This document shows positions 25,282-35,659 of a DNA stretch of 64,000 nucleotides, piece by piece (position 1 is the first letter of the stretch; every line of letters starts with the position of its first letter). This DNA comes from Planctomycetota bacterium. GTDB lineage: Bacteria > Planctomycetota > UBA1135 > UBA2386. The DNA lies in the NCBI GenBank assembly GCA_020851075.1, contig JADZDL010000256.1, forward strand, positions 38,385 to 102,384, in the 5' to 3' direction. A program made the translations under genes and the position numbers. The notes under the pieces were generated by a model. That model was not told the origin of the DNA. It saw nothing but the letters and a program-made list of their open reading frames with translations, and did not search any database.

Positions 25282-26009
25282 CCCTTCTTCTGCAGCCGCG
25301 CGAGCTGCTTCGGATCCGTCAACTCCCTTGCCGCGATCTTGCCAACCCACTGCGCGGTCTTGTCACCGGACGCCGCCAATTGGCGCGCCAGCGTCAGCGA
25401 GGGTGCATGCAAGGCCAAGGATCGTTTGCCAATCTGGCGAAGTGCCCAGTGAACGGCCTTCTTCACGTAGTTGCGCGGGTCCGTGGCCTGGGCCTCGATG
25501 ATCTTTAGCAACGGCAAGAACTCGGCATCTGGCGCCTCCTTCGCGTGCACGCAATAGCTGGCAATCGTGGCAAAGGCGGCGCGACGAACAAACTCTCGCT
25601 CGTCTTTCGCCCACTGCCGCACCTTCTTGATTGCATGCGGTGTGGCCACAAACAGATGCAAACACACCTGATCACACACATCCCACGAGTCGAAGTCTGC
25701 AACCCAAACATCCATCTGCTCTGGCGTGACAAGCTTCGGGTCGTCGATGAGCCCGGCGAGGATGCGGGCCTCGTGGCAACCACTCGCCCAGAGTTCGGCC
25801 GCGAGTGCATGCTGCCGCCTGTACTTGCGGGCCAGCTGCCTGATCTTGGGCACGGGAACGCCAAAGGCCCTCGCGGTGTTGATGCCAACGCGGGCCATGC
25901 CGGCGCGCCCCGCCGGAGAACCGAGAGCTCTCAACTCCGCGAGAACCTCCGCCACGCGAACTAGCGCAGCGGGCTCTGCAACCTTGCCTGCTCGATTCGT
26001 TCTAGCCAT
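25278..26009 (-). CDS. alkD: AlkD-type DNA alkylation repair protein
   Basis: 243 residues from the ATG at 26009. It consists of HEAT-like helical repeats, with the core segment [18 protein letters not shown] carrying the Trp/Asp residues of the AlkD family, followed by [13 protein letters not shown] and [18 protein letters not shown]. AlkD enzymes are DNA glycosylases that remove N3- and N7-alkylated purines without base flipping. The basic C-terminus ([14 protein letters not shown]) is compatible with DNA binding. It is divergent from the GH95 gene with 101 bp between starts. Confidence 0.85.
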   Translation of the reverse strand: MARTNRAGKVAEPAALVRVAEVLAELRALGSPAGRAGMARVGINTARAFGVPVPKIRQLARKYRRQHALAAELWASGCHEARILAGLIDDPKLVTPEQMDVWVADFDSWDVCDQVCLHLFVATPHAIKKVRQWAKDEREFVRRAAFATIASYCVHAKEAPDAEFLPLLKIIEAQATDPRNYVKKAVHWALRQIGKRSLALHAPSLTLARQLAASGDKTAQWVGKIAARELTDPKQLARLQKKG

Positions 26010-26110
26010 TGGAAGGTGCAACGCACACCGGACCGCGCACGCACCCCAGCAGACTAGATGCCGAGCCCAGCCAACACGAGCCGGTTCGCGAGAAGGCGCC
26101 CCCACGTGGC

Positions 26111-29068
26111 ATGATGCGCACCATGCGCTTGCTGCCGATCCTGCTCTTCGCTGCGTGGCTGCCCTGCCAAACGCCTTCCGACCAGCCCCTGCACCTGCGC
26201 TCTGCCACGAGCGCACGCTGCGGCTGGGGCACGGCCCACGATGACACCAGCGTCGACGGGATGGCACTCGCGGTCGGCGAGGTGACCGCGGAGCGCGGCG
26301 TCGGCACCCACGCACCGGCGGAGATCGTGTGGCAACTGCCCGATGGCGCACGGTGGTTCACGGGGTGGTTCGGCGTCGCCGCTGAGCGCGGCACCAATGG
26401 GTCCATCACGATTGAAGTATGGATCGACGGCGACAAGAAGTTCGCGAGCGCAGTCGTGAAGGGTGGTGGTGCGCCAACGTGGTTGGCCGTGCCGGTGTTC
26501 GGTGGAAAACAATTGAAGTTCGTCGTCACCGACGGAGGCGATGGCAATGGCGCCGACCACTGCAACCTGCTGTGGCCGACCGTTCGTTTCGGCCAGGAAC
26601 AGCCGAAAGACGCCCTCCCGAACGCGATCACGTTTGCAGGGCAAGCCAAGCTGCCGTTCCTTGCGCCTGCATGCCTGTGGAGTGATCGTCCGGCGACGAA
26701 GTTTGTCGAAGCCTACCCACTCGGCGATGGCCGCCTCGGTGCCACCTGGTTTGGCGGCGTCGCGAAGGACCGCATCGTGCTGAACGAGAACTCGATGTGG
26801 AGTGGCAGCGTCGAACCGACCGCGGATCGGCCGGATGCGTGGCGCAACCTGCCACAGATCCGCGAACTGCTGCGGGCTGGGAAGTACCGCGACGCCGAAG
26901 CTCTCGTCAACGCGACGTTCACGTGCGCCGGCAAGGGCAGTGGCCACGGCAATGGCAAGGACGTGCCGTTTGGGTGTTACCAGACGCTTGGGGACCTGGA
27001 GATCACGTGGCTCGACAAGGACGGTAAACCCTGGGCGGGCGAAGTTCGCGACTATGTGCGCTGGTTGATCCCCAACGAACGCGACAACATTGCGCACTGC
27101 CAATTCTCCTATGCAGACGGGTTCCAGCGAGGCAGCAACCTGCAGGTCCTCGGCGACGCCGTGATGTTGACCCTGTGGAGTTCCCCGTTGCGCCACGATG
27201 CGACGCTGAACTTCGATGTGACCTTGCGTCGCCGCGAGAATGCCGCGCTCGCTGGTTCTGGCGACACCGATCTGCTGCTCCTAGGCAAGTTGTCGAGTGG
27301 TAACGACATCCCCGGCACGCAGTTCGCGGCGCTGGCGCGCGGCATTGCCAACGGCGGCACAATCGCGAGAAACGGCACCACGCTGCAATTCCGCGGCATT
27401 TCCGAAGCACGCATTCTCGTCACCGCCGCAACCGATCTGGCCGTGAACAACGATGCGCATGGTGGTCTGGTGTCTCGGCGCATCAACGCGAGAGAAGTGG
27501 TCGCCACGCAAATGGCAGCTGCGAACACCAATCTCAACGGCGCCGCGCCGCGACCATCCACCGGCGGGACCGCGCAACTCGACCTCGGCGGCCACAACCG
27601 CCGCGCCATCCCCACCGCCCAGCGCCTGCGCGACCTCGCGAACGGCATCGCCGACCCCGACCTCTTCGCGCTCTACTTCGCCTACGGCCGCTATCTGCTG
27701 CGCGGCAGCTCCCGTCCCGGTTCGCTGCCATCCAACCTGCAAGGCCTCTGGGCGCCCGAATACCAGACCCCATGGAACGGCGACTACCACTTGGACATCA
27801 ACGTCCAGATGAACTACTGGCCCGCGCTGACGACGAATCTCATCGAATGCGACGAGCCACTCGTGCGGCTCATCGAGTCCCTCGTCGAGCCCGGCCGCCG
27901 CACCGCGAAGGCCTATTACAACGCGCCCGGTTGGGTCGCGCACGTGATCACGAACGTCTGGGGTTTTACGTCGCCGGGCGAACACGCCAGTTGGGGCGCC
28001 ACCAATTCGGGCAGTGGATGGCTTTGTCGCCATCTATTCGACCACTACGCGTTCACGCTCGATCGCACCTTCCTGCAGCGTGTGTATCCCGTCATGAAGG
28101 AGTCGGCGCAGTTCTATCTTGCGACGTTGGTCGACGATGGCCAACACGGCTGGCTCGTCACCGGCGTCAGCAATTCGCCCGAGAACGCGTTCCGCACCGC
28201 CGATGGCCAGACCGCGAATGTCTGCATCGGCCCCACCGTCGACCAGCAGATCATTCGTGAGCTGTTTGGCAACGTGATCGAATCGGCGCAGCTCCTCGGC
28301 ATCGATACGGAGTTTGCCAGACAACTCGCCGAAGCACGCAACAAGCTCGCCCCGCATCAGATCGGCAAACACGGCCAATTGCAGGAATGGCTGCAGGACT
28401 TCGACGAAGCCGAACCACATCATCGCCACGTCTCGCACCTCTACGGGCTCTATCCCAGCGACCAGATCACCCCCCTCGGCACGCCCGAACTCGCCGCCGC
28501 CGCACGCAAGACGCTCGAACGACGCGGTGACGACGGTACCGGTTGGTCGCTGGCCCACAAAGCACTGCTGTGGGCGCGGCTTGGCGATGGCGACCATGCG
28601 CTGCGCTTGCTGACCAACCTGCTGCGCCCGATCGGCCAGCTCGGCTTCGACATGGGCCACGGCGGCACCTACCCCAATCTGTTCTGCGCACACCCGCCGT
28701 TCCAGATCGACGGCAACTTCGGCGGCACGGCCGCAATCGCCGAGTTGCTGCTGCAGAGCCACCGTGTGCGCGAAGGTGAGGACTACACGGTGCACCTGCT
28801 GCCCGCGCTGCCCAAGGCCTGGCCCACGGGCCGCGTGACGGGCCTGCGCGCGCGCGGCGGGGTGCAGGTCGATCTTGAGTGGAACGCTGGGAAGCTCGTT
28901 CGTGCGAGGCTCGAACGCGTCGCCGGCGACGATGGTCCCGTTCGCGTGCGGGTCGCGGGAAGCCCCAAGAGCAGCCCCGAAACCGCCCAATTGACCCCGA
29001 CGGGCACGAATCCGAACACGTTCACGATCCCACTCGCGAAGGGCTCCCCGGTCGAGTTGCACAACTGA
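26111..29068 (+). CDS. GH95 alpha-L-fucosidase with N-terminal NPCBM-like domain
   Basis: 985 residues from the ATG at 26111; in-frame ATGs at 26114 and 26123 are also possible, the last giving the neatest signal peptide ([15 protein letters not shown]). Residues about 25-170 look like an NPCBM carbohydrate-binding domain. The GH95 catalytic part follows, with [52 protein letters not shown] and [20 protein letters not shown], all signature blocks of the family. It cleaves terminal L-fucose (1,2-alpha) or galactosyl analogues from glycans. Exported; with the GH18 gene next door it suggests degradation of complex extracellular glycans. Confidence 0.92.
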   Translation: MMRTMRLLPILLFAAWLPCQTPSDQPLHLRSATSARCGWGTAHDDTSVDGMALAVGEVTAERGVGTHAPAEIVWQLPDGARWFTGWFGVAAERGTNGSITIEVWIDGDKKFASAVVKGGGAPTWLAVPVFGGKQLKFVVTDGGDGNGADHCNLLWPTVRFGQEQPKDALPNAITFAGQAKLPFLAPACLWSDRPATKFVEAYPLGDGRLGATWFGGVAKDRIVLNENSMWSGSVEPTADRPDAWRNLPQIRELLRAGKYRDAEALVNATFTCAGKGSGHGNGKDVPFGCYQTLGDLEITWLDKDGKPWAGEVRDYVRWLIPNERDNIAHCQFSYADGFQRGSNLQVLGDAVMLTLWSSPLRHDATLNFDVTLRRRENAALAGSGDTDLLLLGKLSSGNDIPGTQFAALARGIANGGTIARNGTTLQFRGISEARILVTAATDLAVNNDAHGGLVSRRINAREVVATQMAAANTNLNGAAPRPSTGGTAQLDLGGHNRRAIPTAQRLRDLANGIADPDLFALYFAYGRYLLRGSSRPGSLPSNLQGLWAPEYQTPWNGDYHLDINVQMNYWPALTTNLIECDEPLVRLIESLVEPGRRTAKAYYNAPGWVAHVITNVWGFTSPGEHASWGATNSGSGWLCRHLFDHYAFTLDRTFLQRVYPVMKESAQFYLATLVDDGQHGWLVTGVSNSPENAFRTADGQTANVCIGPTVDQQIIRELFGNVIESAQLLGIDTEFARQLAEARNKLAPHQIGKHGQLQEWLQDFDEAEPHHRHVSHLYGLYPSDQITPLGTPELAAAARKTLERRGDDGTGWSLAHKALLWARLGDGDHALRLLTNLLRPIGQLGFDMGHGGTYPNLFCAHPPFQIDGNFGGTAAIAELLLQSHRVREGEDYTVHLLPALPKAWPTGRVTGLRARGGVQVDLEWNAGKLVRARLERVAGDDGPVRVRVAGSPKSSPETAQLTPTGTNPNTFTIPLAKGSPVELHN

Positions 29069-29199
29069 CCAACCCGCAGCAGCGACACATCCGCAAATTG
29101 GCGGGTAGCAGCTGGCGGGGCTAAGAGCTGGTCACATTCCCGGTCCCCCGTGGTCGATCGCGTCAAGTTGCGGCACCATGCACTCCCCAAGGAATCGCC

Positions 29200-30819
29200 A
29201 TGTCCCACAGCCCCTTGCTAGCTGCCGTCTCAGTGCTGCTCGCCGCCGCGACGATCCCAGCGCAGGCACCATCGCGTATCGTCGGCTACTTCCCCGCCTG
29301 GGGCATCTACGCAAGGAACTATCACGTCCCTAATATCCCGGCCGCGCAACTGACCCACATCAACTACGCGTTTGCGAACGTGCAGAACGGAGTCATCACG
29401 CTCGGCGATCCGTATGCGGACACCGACCGCTACTACCCGGGCGACTGCTGGAACCCAGGATGTCGCCGCGGTTCGTTTGAACGTCTGCGCATCCTAAAGC
29501 AGCAGCACCCACACCTGCGCACGCTGATCTCGGTCGGCGGCTGGACCTGGTCAGGTGGCTTCAGCGACGCTGTGTTGACGCCCGTAGCGCGTGCCACCTT
29601 CGCGCAATCGATCGTCGACTTCGTCGACCTGCATGAGTTCGACGGCGCCGACATCGACTGGGAATACCCGGTGAGCGGCGGCCTCGCCTCGAACACCACG
29701 CGACCGCAGGACAAGCAGAACTTCACCGCCTTCCTGCTCGAACTGCGGGCGCGCTTCAACACGCGCGCACAGACCACGGGCAAGACATATCTGATGTCGA
29801 TCGCCGCGCCCGCCAATCCGGCGATCGCCAACAACCTCGAAGTCGCCCTGATCCATCCGGTACTCGATTGGATCAACGTAATGTCCTACGACCTGCGAGG
29901 GCCCTGGGGTGACCCGTTCACCGGTTTCTACGCGCCGCTCTACAAGGATCCGCTCGAACCAGTCGCCGAGCCCGTGCTCTCTCAATGGAACGCTGCCGCA
30001 GCCGTACAGAACTACCTTGGCCACGGCGTGCCGCCGAACAAGCTACACCTCGGCACGGCGTTCTATGGGCGCGGCTTCGAGGGCATTCCCAGCTCCTCAC
30101 CCAACGGCCTCTACGCGACCTATACGAACCCAGCTTCCCCGGGCACCTGGGAGCTCGGGTCGTTCGACTACACCGACCTCGCGGCAAACTACGAGAACGC
30201 GACCGGCTGGGTGAAATACTGGCACGCGACGACGCGCGTGCCATGGCTGTGGAACCCTTCGCAACACAAGTTCATCGGCTACGACGACCCGCGTTCCATC
30301 ACCGAGAAGGCGTGGTACGTACAACAATGGGGACTCGGTGGCGCGATGTTCTGGGAGCTGAGCGGCGATCGAAATGCCGCGCTACTAGGCCCGCTCGATA
30401 CGTGGCTACGTCAACGCACGGCGCTGCACGCTTCCGCTGGTTCCGTGTCGCTGCAGACACCGTCGCGCATCGACCTGTCCTTGCAGGGCACGCCATCGCG
30501 CGCGGGACGCACCTACCTCGTGCTCGCCAGCTTGTCGGGCACCAATCCAGGCCTGCCATTGCAAGGTGGCCTTCTACCGCTCAACTTCGACTTCCTCATG
30601 CAGGCGTCGGCGCAGCTTGCTGGCGGCGCCCTGTTCCCCGGCGGATTTGGAGTGCTTGACGCGCAAGGGAATGCCAGCGCAGCACTCGACTTCTCGGCCG
30701 CGCCAGTCTTGCCAGTGGCATTCCTCGGTATGTCGGTGCACACGTGCGCGTGGCTGTTTCCGGCCAGTGCAGGTGCTGGCGAACCGAGCAATCCAATCGA
30801 GGTACGCTTCGTGCCGTGA
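29200..30819 (+). CDS. GH18 chitinase with C-terminal surface module
   Basis: 539 residues, ATG at 29200 with AAGGA upstream. Signal peptide to about residue 22. The GH18 barrel includes LRTLISVGGWTWSGG and the catalytic DGADIDWEYP (Asp148, Asp151, Asp153, Glu155 as proton donor), then MSYDLRGPW and the final GGAMFWELSGD strand. It hydrolyses chitin or related N-acetylglucosamine polymers. Residues about 410-539 (SVSLQTPSRIDLSL, YLVLASLSGTNPG, LPLNFDFLM, VAFLGMSVHTCAWLF) form the beta-rich C-terminal module shared by several secreted proteins here. Confidence 0.93.
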   Translation: MSHSPLLAAVSVLLAAATIPAQAPSRIVGYFPAWGIYARNYHVPNIPAAQLTHINYAFANVQNGVITLGDPYADTDRYYPGDCWNPGCRRGSFERLRILKQQHPHLRTLISVGGWTWSGGFSDAVLTPVARATFAQSIVDFVDLHEFDGADIDWEYPVSGGLASNTTRPQDKQNFTAFLLELRARFNTRAQTTGKTYLMSIAAPANPAIANNLEVALIHPVLDWINVMSYDLRGPWGDPFTGFYAPLYKDPLEPVAEPVLSQWNAAAAVQNYLGHGVPPNKLHLGTAFYGRGFEGIPSSSPNGLYATYTNPASPGTWELGSFDYTDLAANYENATGWVKYWHATTRVPWLWNPSQHKFIGYDDPRSITEKAWYVQQWGLGGAMFWELSGDRNAALLGPLDTWLRQRTALHASAGSVSLQTPSRIDLSLQGTPSRAGRTYLVLASLSGTNPGLPLQGGLLPLNFDFLMQASAQLAGGALFPGGFGVLDAQGNASAALDFSAAPVLPVAFLGMSVHTCAWLFPASAGAGEPSNPIEVRFVP

Positions 30820-30919
30820 TCGCGGCGCGAACCTGCAAACCGCCAGTCCAAGCCCTAGTGCGGGCACCTTGCTGGCAGGGTTCGTATGTCGTTCTCGCTC
30901 GGGCAGCCTAAGTGTCTGG

Positions 30920-31354
30920 ATGAGCAATCAGACCGAGGCGTGGGTGCTGGTCGTCGACAGCGAGCAAGCGAGGTTGCTGCGCGCCACCTCAAGTCAACAC
31001 GGCAAGGTGCATCTCGATGAAGTGACGAAGCTCGCCACCTCATTCCAGGCCAGTGAGCACCACCGGCCCACCCGAATGGGACACCCCGGCCAAGGCAATG
31101 CTGAGGGTCACGAGCCGGAACGTAAACTCGCCCATTTCGCGCGTCAGGTCACCGCCTGGATCGCGCCAGAACTCGTGGCCCGAAGCATCGATCAGTGCAA
31201 CCTGTTTGCGCCATCCCACATGCTCGGCGCGCTGCGTTCCGAGCTGCCGAAGCCAGTGGCGGGCAAACTCCGGGAGCACGCCGCGGAACTGGCGCACATG
31301 TCGGCGGCAGACCTTTCGAAGCACCCGAGCATCGGCAAGCTGCTGGCCAAGTAG
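30920..31354 (+). CDS. Host-attachment-like protein (baeRF family)
   Basis: 144 residues from the ATG at 30920. The start WVLVVDSEQARLLRA, the middle LAHFARQVTAWI and the end LSKHPSIGKLLAK match the small proteins annotated as host attachment proteins, now placed among the bacterial archaeo-eukaryotic release factor-like (baeRF) families. The region after residue 30 is hydrophilic and His-rich. Its cellular role is not settled; a ribosome- or RNA-related function has been proposed for the superfamily. No signal peptide. Confidence 0.7.
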   Translation: MSNQTEAWVLVVDSEQARLLRATSSQHGKVHLDEVTKLATSFQASEHHRPTRMGHPGQGNAEGHEPERKLAHFARQVTAWIAPELVARSIDQCNLFAPSHMLGALRSELPKPVAGKLREHAAELAHMSAADLSKHPSIGKLLAK

Positions 31355-31363
31355 CCCGGGCAC

Positions 31364-31396
31364 CAGGCCCCTGACGGCCCTCATCCTCAGGGCCTG
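31364..31396 (+). terminator. Hairpin after the host-attachment-like gene
   Basis: CAGGCCCCTGA (31364-31374) pairs with TCAGGGCCTG (31387-31396) across one bulged C and a 12-nt loop, 9 nt after the stop codon. No U-tract follows. Confidence 0.45.
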
Positions 31397-31436
31397 ACCC
31401 GCTTGCCAGAATTGCCGCATCGGGGACACTTCCTGG

Positions 31437-32360
31437 ATGCGCCACCTCCATGCCCTCGTTCTCGCGGCGCTGTGCACCTCCGTTCCCGCGCAGCAACTCG
31501 TCTATTCCCAGAACGACAACACGACCTACAACAACTCGGCCGTGGGCTGGCCGAGCAGCGTGATCGCGTTCCGCTTCACGTCGACGACCACGCAGGTGCT
31601 CGATGCGGCGCAGGTCTTCACGGGCAACCAGACGCCCGCACCACATTCGGTAGAGATCCGCACCCTGAACACGACCACCGGCCTGCCCGACCAACTTGTC
31701 GGCCAGCCCGGCACCTGGACGAGTGTGCACGCGCGCAGTTGGCAAGGGGCGCAGTTCGCGCAACCCGCGGTGCTGAACGCGAACACCGACTACTTCCTCG
31801 TCTGGCGCGTGCAGGGCATGTTCCCGCAACACTCCGTGAGCGCCGACAACCTGCCCGGCAACGTGCTCACCGAAGTGCGCTACTCCGACGGCAACACCTG
31901 GCACGCAATGGCCACGGTGGCGGCGAAGTTCCGCCTGTTTGCGCCGTACGCCGCCGGCAGCACCAACGTCTACGGCACGAGCAAACCCGGCATCTACGGC
32001 AACCCGACGATCGGCATTTCGGGCTGGCCCGCAATCGGTAGCCCCATCGACGTGTGGCTCGACAACGCGGCGCGCGTCGCGAGCAGTGCGCCACCGAACG
32101 CGCTGCTGCTCGTCGGTTGGCCGATTCCATCGGGCCTGCAGGTCCCGTTCGCGGACATCTACGTGACGGGAGACGTGATCTTCCTGCTGCAGACGCGCCT
32201 GCATACGAGCCCCACCGCGGGCGCCGTGAGCTACAGCTTCTTCGTGCCGAACACGCCCGCGGCGATCAGCCTGCCGCTGTCGTTCCAATGGGGCGTGCTC
32301 GATCCGGCAGCCGCAGATGGGCTATCGCACACGAGCGCGGTCACTGCGGTTCTGCAGTAG
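31437..32360 (+). CDS. Secreted protein of unknown function with C-terminal surface module
   Basis: 307 residues. Signal peptide MRHLHALVLAALCTSVPAQ. Residues 20-175 are a beta-rich domain with many Asn/Thr turns (QNDNTTYNNSAVGWPSSVIAF), resembling jelly-roll adhesive domains. Residues about 178-307 are the shared module: PGIYGNPTIGISGWPAIG, NALLLVGWPIPSG, SYSFFVPNTPAAISLPLSFQWGVLDPAA. The last 20 bp overlap the convergent DUF2293 gene. No enzymatic motif is seen; a cell-surface or adhesion role is an inference. Confidence 0.7.
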   Translation: MRHLHALVLAALCTSVPAQQLVYSQNDNTTYNNSAVGWPSSVIAFRFTSTTTQVLDAAQVFTGNQTPAPHSVEIRTLNTTTGLPDQLVGQPGTWTSVHARSWQGAQFAQPAVLNANTDYFLVWRVQGMFPQHSVSADNLPGNVLTEVRYSDGNTWHAMATVAAKFRLFAPYAAGSTNVYGTSKPGIYGNPTIGISGWPAIGSPIDVWLDNAARVASSAPPNALLLVGWPIPSGLQVPFADIYVTGDVIFLLQTRLHTSPTAGAVSYSFFVPNTPAAISLPLSFQWGVLDPAAADGLSHTSAVTAVLQ

Positions 32361-33081
32361 CGCGCGCAGAAGAAGCCGCGTCCCCCACCGCGGCAACCTT
32401 CACGGCCAATCGCGCCAACGCCTGTTGCAGCGGACACGCCGCCCCATCGACGACCTCTCCGGCCCGATATCGCGACAGCAACCGCCGCGACTGCTCGGCG
32501 AGTTCGCGGCGTACTTCGCGACGGCGGCCCTTCACGCGCGCAATGTGCATGAGGTCATAACCCGTCGTCTGATGCCGCATCCACGCGGTGCACGCCGCCG
32601 CGGCTCGCTCCTCGACGGGAATGCGCTCCGTGCGCGCCACGGTGCCACTGCCGACCGGGGTCGCGTGCGCGGTGATCGCGGTGGCCATGCGTTCTGCAAG
32701 TTCGGCATAGCGCGGCGCAAACCGCAGATACTGCACCACCGTCGCGTGGAAGTCCTCGACGTAGGCCTCCTGCTCACGCTCGCGCCGCGCCCGGCCCGCT
32801 GCGAGCTTCTTTTCATACGCCGGATCCGCCCGTTCTTGCTCGAGTTCGGCCCGCAATCGGGCAATGCGCTCCGCGGGCGCCCAGACCCCGCGGCCAAACA
32901 CCTTGCGCCCCTTCTTCTCGGACACCGTCCAGCACGGACCTTCGGCCTTCACGCGGCGCGTGAGCCCCGCATCGCCCGGCGGCAGCAGGTCCCAATCGTC
33001 GGGCACCCGCAGCTGGCCCTGGGCCGTGCGCACGGTGCGAGGATTCAGACCTGGGGCGACGTCGCGGCTCTGCTCGGGCAT
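32341..33081 (-). CDS. DUF2293 domain protein
   Basis: 246 residues from the ATG at 33081. A short N-terminal region (WDLLPPGDAGLTRRVKAEGPCWTV) precedes a charged coiled-coil stretch (ERIARLRAELEQERADPAYEKKLAAGRARRERE). The DUF2293 block follows: ACTAWMRHQTTGYDLMHIARVKGRRREVRRELAEQSRRLLSRYR. The basic ending suggests nucleic acid binding, but the family has no established role that I can state. Its first 37 bp overlap the end of the YheT-like hydrolase gene, so the two are translationally linked. Confidence 0.8.
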   Translation of the reverse strand: MPEQSRDVAPGLNPRTVRTAQGQLRVPDDWDLLPPGDAGLTRRVKAEGPCWTVSEKKGRKVFGRGVWAPAERIARLRAELEQERADPAYEKKLAAGRARREREQEAYVEDFHATVVQYLRFAPRYAELAERMATAITAHATPVGSGTVARTERIPVEERAAAACTAWMRHQTTGYDLMHIARVKGRRREVRRELAEQSRRLLSRYRAGEVVDGAACPLQQALARLAVKVAAVGDAASSARATAEPQ

Positions 33082-34163
33082 GGCGAAGATGTAGCAAATG
33101 GGCGCCGCGCTGCCTCGTGCAGTGCGAAGAATCGTTGCACCTGATCTTCGGCCCAACGGCGCGGCCGCCACGGCAGACCGCCCGTGACGAATCCGCAGTG
33201 ACCACCGCGACTCGGAAACAGCGCCGTGAGGAAGCGCGAACGCGCCACTTCGTCGTGCGGCAAGACGCGCCCGGGCACCAGCGGATCGTCCACCGCGCCG
33301 ATGAGCAACGTGGGGCGTTCGATGGACGCCAGGAACTGCGCGCAACTCGACGACCGCCAATAGTGCAGTGCGTCGCGGAAACCGTGCAGCGGTGCGGTGA
33401 CGATGCCATCGAACGCCTCAAACGTGCGACACCGCCGCACGGCCTTCGCATCGAGAATGCCCTGGAACTGCTGCCCTTTGGCGATTGCCTTCGGCACGAG
33501 CGTCTTCAGGAAGTGCTTCGCAATGAGCCCGCGATACCGTTCGTCACACTGCTTCGCCGCGACTTCGAGATCAAACGGCGCCGACACCGCGGCCGCCGAC
33601 ACCACCTGCTCGGGCACCAACGCGCCGCATTCGCCGAGCCACTTGAGCAGCACATTGCCGCCAAGTGAGAAGCCGACCAGATGGATCGCGCGCTGCGGCT
33701 CCTGCGCAATCAGGCGTTCGAGCACGAAGCCGAGGTCGCTTGTCTCGCCGCTGTGGTACGTACGCCGCGCCCGATTGGCCTCGCCGCCGCACGAACGGAA
33801 CTCGAGCACCGCGAAGTTCCAGTTCGCCCGTTGCGCTGCGCGCATCATCGACCCGACGTACGCCGATTCGCGGCTGCCTTCGAGCCCGTGCAGCAACAGG
33901 ACCAGCGGCGCCGCGGGCTGCTCCGGTTGTCGTGGCGCGAAGTGCAGGCGCACGAAGTCGCCGTCGGGCATGCGCCAGCGTTCGAGCCGCAGTTGCCGCA
34001 CGTGCCGGCGGCTGCCCATCGACGCGAGCACGGTCTGCATGAGCCCCGAACGCGCCCACCACGGCGGTCGAAACGCCGCAGGCACAAACGCGACCGCGCC
34101 AGGCGGCACCGCCCCAGCTTGGGGACGTTCTGACGGTTGTTCTGGGCCACGTTCGACAGGCAT
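33045..34163 (-). CDS. YheT-like alpha/beta hydrolase
   Basis: 372 residues from the ATG at 34163. The N-terminal part (RPPWWARSGLMQTVLASM) is typical of the YheT/UPF0017 family. Oxyanion block LVLLLHGLEGSRESAYV, elbow LVGFSLGGN (Ser nucleophile), acid in IGAVDDPLVPG and His in PSRGGHCGFV complete the triad. Family members include bacterial YheT and eukaryotic ABHD1-3 lipid hydrolases; the substrate is not known. The Ala/Pro-rich C-terminal tail is unusual and covers the overlap with DUF2293. Confidence 0.88.
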   Translation of the reverse strand: MPVERGPEQPSERPQAGAVPPGAVAFVPAAFRPPWWARSGLMQTVLASMGSRRHVRQLRLERWRMPDGDFVRLHFAPRQPEQPAAPLVLLLHGLEGSRESAYVGSMMRAAQRANWNFAVLEFRSCGGEANRARRTYHSGETSDLGFVLERLIAQEPQRAIHLVGFSLGGNVLLKWLGECGALVPEQVVSAAAVSAPFDLEVAAKQCDERYRGLIAKHFLKTLVPKAIAKGQQFQGILDAKAVRRCRTFEAFDGIVTAPLHGFRDALHYWRSSSCAQFLASIERPTLLIGAVDDPLVPGRVLPHDEVARSRFLTALFPSRGGHCGFVTGGLPWRPRRWAEDQVQRFFALHEAARRPFATSSPCPSRAATSPQV

Positions 34164-34309
34164 GAGCCGCAAAGTTGTAGCGCGCAACTGCTGCGAATCC
34201 CCACAGCCATCGGACTCCGTTCTCCCCCATCCTGGCCCCCTGAGACCGACCGCACCGGCACTTCCCGACGCGTGCGCAGAAGGCCCCCAATCCCGCCGAT
34301 GAGCCCCCA

Positions 34310-35509
34310 ATGCGGACTCGCCATCGTCGCATGCTGCTCGGCAGCATCCTCTCGCTCGTCATCGTCCTCGCCGGCAGTGCCGCCGTCGTTCGCCAACGCA
34401 CCGACCTCGCCTGGTCGGCCATGCAGAAGCAGGTCCATACGATCGATGCCGCCTGGCAGCTGCGGGATCATCGGCGTCTGCCGCTCTATGGCGAAGGCAC
34501 CGAAGGCCGCGCGTTCGATGGTTATCAACGTGCGATCGAACTCGGCAAGCCGCTTTGCCGAGGCGACAACAAGGAGCTGGTCGCCACCCTTCCTCATTGG
34601 ATTGATACCAAGGTCGCAGGCACCGAGGCACTGCGCGAACGCTGGCGACCCGCGATCGACGCCTTGCGCGCCGCCTGCCGATGCAATGACGCGCGCCCGC
34701 CGCAGACTTCAGCAGCTGTGCCAGAAACCGGCATTCTCAGCCTGCTGGATGCACGCTGGCTCGTCAACATGACGGTGCTCGAAGCCCGAGCTCTGCGGCT
34801 CGCGGGCCAACCCAGTAACGCTGTCGAGCGCACACTGGACGCGGCGACGTTTGGAGCCGATCTCATGCAGACGGGCCTCTTGATCAACACGATGATCGGC
34901 GCCGCAATGGTCGCGATCGCCGTCGACGAAGCCTGGCCCGAAAGTGCCCTGAGCCAACTCGACGCGCCCTCGCTGGACCTGCTCGCCGAAGGCCTCGACC
35001 GTCTCGACCGCCGCCTACCGACCTTCACGGATCTCGACGGCGAACTGCGCTTCATCGGCCATTGGCTGCAGCACATGCCGCTCGAAGAGAACAAGGATCT
35101 GTCACCCGCCTCGTGGCGCTTCGGCTTTTCGACCAGGTGGATGGCCGCCGATGCCTACCTGCGGTTTGCCGCGGCCGGCGAACGCATCGTCGACGGCCCC
35201 AACCTGTCGTGGCCGCAGCGCAAAGCCTGGCTCGAACTCGAGATCCAGCAGATGACCGCGGCCGGCAACCCGCTCACGGCGATGATGGTGCCCAATCTCA
35301 TGTCGTCCGAAAGCACGCTGCGCGAAGTGCAAACGCGCGTTCGGCTCGTTCGCATGGCGGTCGCGGCGCATCGCGGCATTCAGAGCCATCCGCTGCAGGA
35401 CCCGCTCGGCGCGGGACCGTTTGCGGTGGCCAAGGATGGGGATCGCGTTGTGTTCCGGAGTGCGGGAAGGCGTGGGGAGAAGGCGATCGAGCGCAGTGTG
35501 CAGCAGTAG
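34310..35509 (+). CDS. Hypothetical membrane-anchored protein
   Basis: 399 residues. One membrane segment at about 8-28 (MLLGSILSLVIVLAGSAAVV) anchors a large, mostly helical extracytoplasmic domain. Segments such as LLDARWLVNMTVLEARALRLAG and FGADLMQTGLLINTMIGAAMVAIAVDEAW resemble helical-repeat proteins often found next to regulators in planctomycete-type genomes. No family is recognised. It is divergent from the YheT-like gene (146 bp between starts) and followed by a nested palindrome. Confidence 0.6.
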   Translation: MRTRHRRMLLGSILSLVIVLAGSAAVVRQRTDLAWSAMQKQVHTIDAAWQLRDHRRLPLYGEGTEGRAFDGYQRAIELGKPLCRGDNKELVATLPHWIDTKVAGTEALRERWRPAIDALRAACRCNDARPPQTSAAVPETGILSLLDARWLVNMTVLEARALRLAGQPSNAVERTLDAATFGADLMQTGLLINTMIGAAMVAIAVDEAWPESALSQLDAPSLDLLAEGLDRLDRRLPTFTDLDGELRFIGHWLQHMPLEENKDLSPASWRFGFSTRWMAADAYLRFAAAGERIVDGPNLSWPQRKAWLELEIQQMTAAGNPLTAMMVPNLMSSESTLREVQTRVRLVRMAVAAHRGIQSHPLQDPLGAGPFAVAKDGDRVVFRSAGRRGEKAIERSVQQ

Positions 35510-35520
35510 GGAGGGACTGC

Positions 35521-35618
35521 GGGGGCCCTGGGAAAGTGAGGGCCGGACTTAGGCCACAGGCAAAATCGTCTGCCGACAATTTTGCCTAGGGTCAAAAACG
35601 TCAGTGCCCCAGGCCCCC
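35521..35618. terminator. Nested palindrome between convergent genes
   Basis: An inner AGGCAAAAT/ATTTTGCCT stem (35558-35566 with 35579-35587), continued by a GTC/GAC stem around TGCC, sits inside an outer GGGGGCC(C)TGGG/CCCAGGCCCCC pairing (35521-35532 with 35608-35618). A T-run in the inner arm lies on each strand. It starts 12 bp after one stop codon and ends 41 bp before the other, so a bidirectional terminator is the simplest reading. Confidence 0.6.
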
Positions 35619-35659
35619 AGCAAACACGCCGCAAAACGCCCCGCCAGGCCCCGCCCCGA

